Positions 62,923 to 64,000 of a stretch of DNA of 64,000 nt are shown here, one piece after another (position 1 is the stretch's first letter; the number at the start of each line of letters is the position of its first letter). The DNA lies in NCBI GenBank assembly GCA_005791165.1, contig SXXW01000008.1:1-64000 (forward strand), given 5' to 3'. The stretch comes from Cytophagaceae bacterium (lineage in GTDB: Bacteria; Bacteroidota; Bacteroidia; Cytophagales; Spirosomataceae). The translations under genes and the position numbers were made by a program. The notes under the pieces are model-generated. The model saw nothing but the letters and a program-made list of their open reading frames with translations, searched no databases and had not been told where the DNA came from.

Positions 62923-64000
62923 TTAAAACCTAGTCAATGCCATTTCAGCCACTGTTTTGCCAATCGACAAAGAAGAAGTAGCCGCGGGACTTGGTGCATT
63001 TAAAATATTGATCACTTTGGGATCTTCCACAATGGAGAAATCATCTAATAAACCGCCACTTCGATCGCATGCCTGAGCACGCACGCCCGCTCCACCTTCT
63101 ACTAAATCTGTTATTTTAATCTCCGGAATTAATACTTGGAGTGCCTTTGTGAATGCTTCTTTTGAAAAACTACGATACATTTCTCCTAAGCCCGTTTCCC
63201 AGTACTTGGTTGCCACCTTTTGAAAACCAGGCCATGTTAATGTATCCCAAAGCTCCTTAAAATCGATACCTAATTTTTTATACCCTTCCTTTTTAAAGGC
63301 CAAAACGGCATTTGGTCCTGCCTCCACGCCACCTTTCATCATGCGCGTAAAATGAACCCCTAAGAATGGGAAATTAGGATCTGGAACCGGATAAATTAAG
63401 TTTTTTACCAAATATTCTTTATCGGCCTTCAACTTAAAATACTCCCCTCTGAATGGAACTATTCGAACATCTAAAGGTTCTTTTTGAGTCCATTGGGCTA
63501 CTTTATCGGAATAAAGACCTGCGCAATTAATGATTAATTTAGCTTCATAGGTCGACTTATTTGTCTCCACAATCGAATACGTTAAGCCTTTGGTGATGTT
63601 AATAACCTGCTCGGCCAAATGCAATTCGCAACCTTTTATTTGTATTCCATTGGCTAATTTTACAGCCATCACTCGATAATCAACAATCCCTGTTTGAGGT
63701 ACAAACATTCCCTCCACACCCGTTACATGAGGCTCATGCTCCCTCATTTCACTCAGACTTAATTTTTTCAATCCCCCCAATCCGTTTTGAATTCCCCTTT
63801 GATATAAATTCTCCAAAGCCCCTCGCTCATGTTCAAAACTTGCGACCACAATTTTTCCAGTCAACTCATAAGGCACGTCTTCTTTTTGGCAATATTCAAT
63901 CAGTTGATGGTACCCCTCAATACAATTTTTCGCCTTCAATGAACCCGGCTTATAATACAAACCTGAGTGGATTACACCCGAATTATTGCCCGTCTGATGC
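62923..64000 (-). CDS. lhgO: L-2-hydroxyglutarate oxidase (5' end cut by window edge)
   Basis: A FAD-dependent DAO-family oxidoreductase running off the right edge. I extended the frame to the window end, and HQTGNNSGVIHSGLYYKPGS is visible there, the LhgO signature near its N-terminus; the FAD-binding glycine loop is lost beyond the edge. The rest has LTGKIVVASFEHE, YRVMAVKLANGI, LIINCAGLYSDKVA, FRGEYFKLK and a C-terminal GGAGVRAQACDRSGG plus NAPSPAATSSLSIGKTVAEMAL. LhgO oxidises L-2-hydroxyglutarate to 2-oxoglutarate. A TTG at 63960 could be taken for a start but is internal. At its 3' end lies the four-copy repeat cluster. Confidence 0.92.
   Translation of the reverse strand, partial: HQTGNNSGVIHSGLYYKPGSLKAKNCIEGYHQLIEYCQKEDVPYELTGKIVVASFEHERGALENLYQRGIQNGLGGLKKLSLSEMREHEPHVTGVEGMFVPQTGIVDYRVMAVKLANGIQIKGCELHLAEQVINITKGLTYSIVETNKSTYEAKLIINCAGLYSDKVAQWTQKEPLDVRIVPFRGEYFKLKADKEYLVKNLIYPVPDPNFPFLGVHFTRMMKGGVEAGPNAVLAFKKEGYKKLGIDFKELWDTLTWPGFQKVATKYWETGLGEMYRSFSKEAFTKALQVLIPEIKITDLVEGGAGVRAQACDRSGGLLDDFSIVEDPKVINILNAPSPAATSSLSIGKTVAEMALTRF

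Noticed and set aside
1-64000. tRNA, rRNA, transposase or phage genes
   Set aside because: I scanned the intergenic gaps for tRNA T-loop-like signatures and all frames for transposase or integrase motifs and saw none. A tRNAscan-type search would settle this.

Overview
The window is a gene-dense, low-GC chromosomal segment of a member of the Bacteroidota, most likely the order Cytophagales. Four things point there: SusC/SusD and other TonB-dependent receptors with carboxypeptidase-like N-terminal domains, a complete porP-gldK-gldL-gldM-gldN type IX secretion (T9SS) and gliding cluster plus porT and gldD, promoters of the Bacteroidota type (TTTG, about 20 nt, TAnnTTTG), and weak use of Shine-Dalgarno sites. 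A freshwater Spirosomaceae or Cytophagaceae bacterium (Aquirufa-like) would fit, but the genus is a guess. I see no rRNA, tRNA, CRISPR array, prophage, transposase or plasmid gene. Almost everything is core metabolism or envelope biology.

Layout. 1-1 kb: PadR regulator and PspC-domain protein (cut by the left edge). 1-4.7 kb: orphan histidine kinase overlapping an AEC transporter, then ubiE (menaquinone) and the T9SS gene porT. 4.7-10.3 kb: DUF4249 lipoprotein and TonB receptor, divergent from an XRE regulator and a NagB/PIG-L fusion enzyme, with a palindromic operator between. 10.3-16.5 kb: FAD/Fe-S 2-hydroxyacid dehydrogenase, YhhN protein, and two membrane glycosyltransferases. 16.6-25.7 kb: nrdA, rpmE2, a GlmU-like nucleotidyltransferase, holB-hemC-rmlD-like, obgE and adk. 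25.9-32 kb: SusC/SusD pair, beta-propeller protein, nitroreductase. 32.8-38.2 kb: pyk-plsC-gldD-priA. 38.3-43.9 kb: porP-gldKLMN. 44-47 kb: sucD-DUF4271-hemD. 47.1-50.2 kb: recN, a small lipoprotein, SCO protein and cytochrome c. 50.2-53.3 kb: lptC, an outer-membrane barrel, and MscS. 53.3-60.9 kb: a branched-chain amino acid run transcribed ilvD-ilvB-ilvN-ilvC-ilvA-leuA. 61-64 kb: ABC exporter and LhgO (cut by the right edge).

The genes form coherent modules. Six or more T9SS/gliding genes lie in three separate clusters within 40 kb. The ilv/leu run covers the shared acetolactate pathway plus threonine deaminase and the leucine-committing enzyme; both of these last two lack their usual C-terminal regulatory domains. 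Two enzymes of possible 2-hydroxyglutarate oxidation (a YdiJ-like protein and LhgO) sit at opposite ends.

I found no clearly novel multi-gene system. The most interesting unexplained signals are non-coding: a 31-nt-period cluster of four repeats at 62794-62911, with relatives at 25048-25109; a perfect 13-bp-arm palindrome upstream of leuA; an 11-bp direct repeat with 21-bp period in the susC leader; operator-like palindromes in front of sucD and between the XRE regulator and the TonB receptor; and a strong terminator lying only 16 nt before ilvA.
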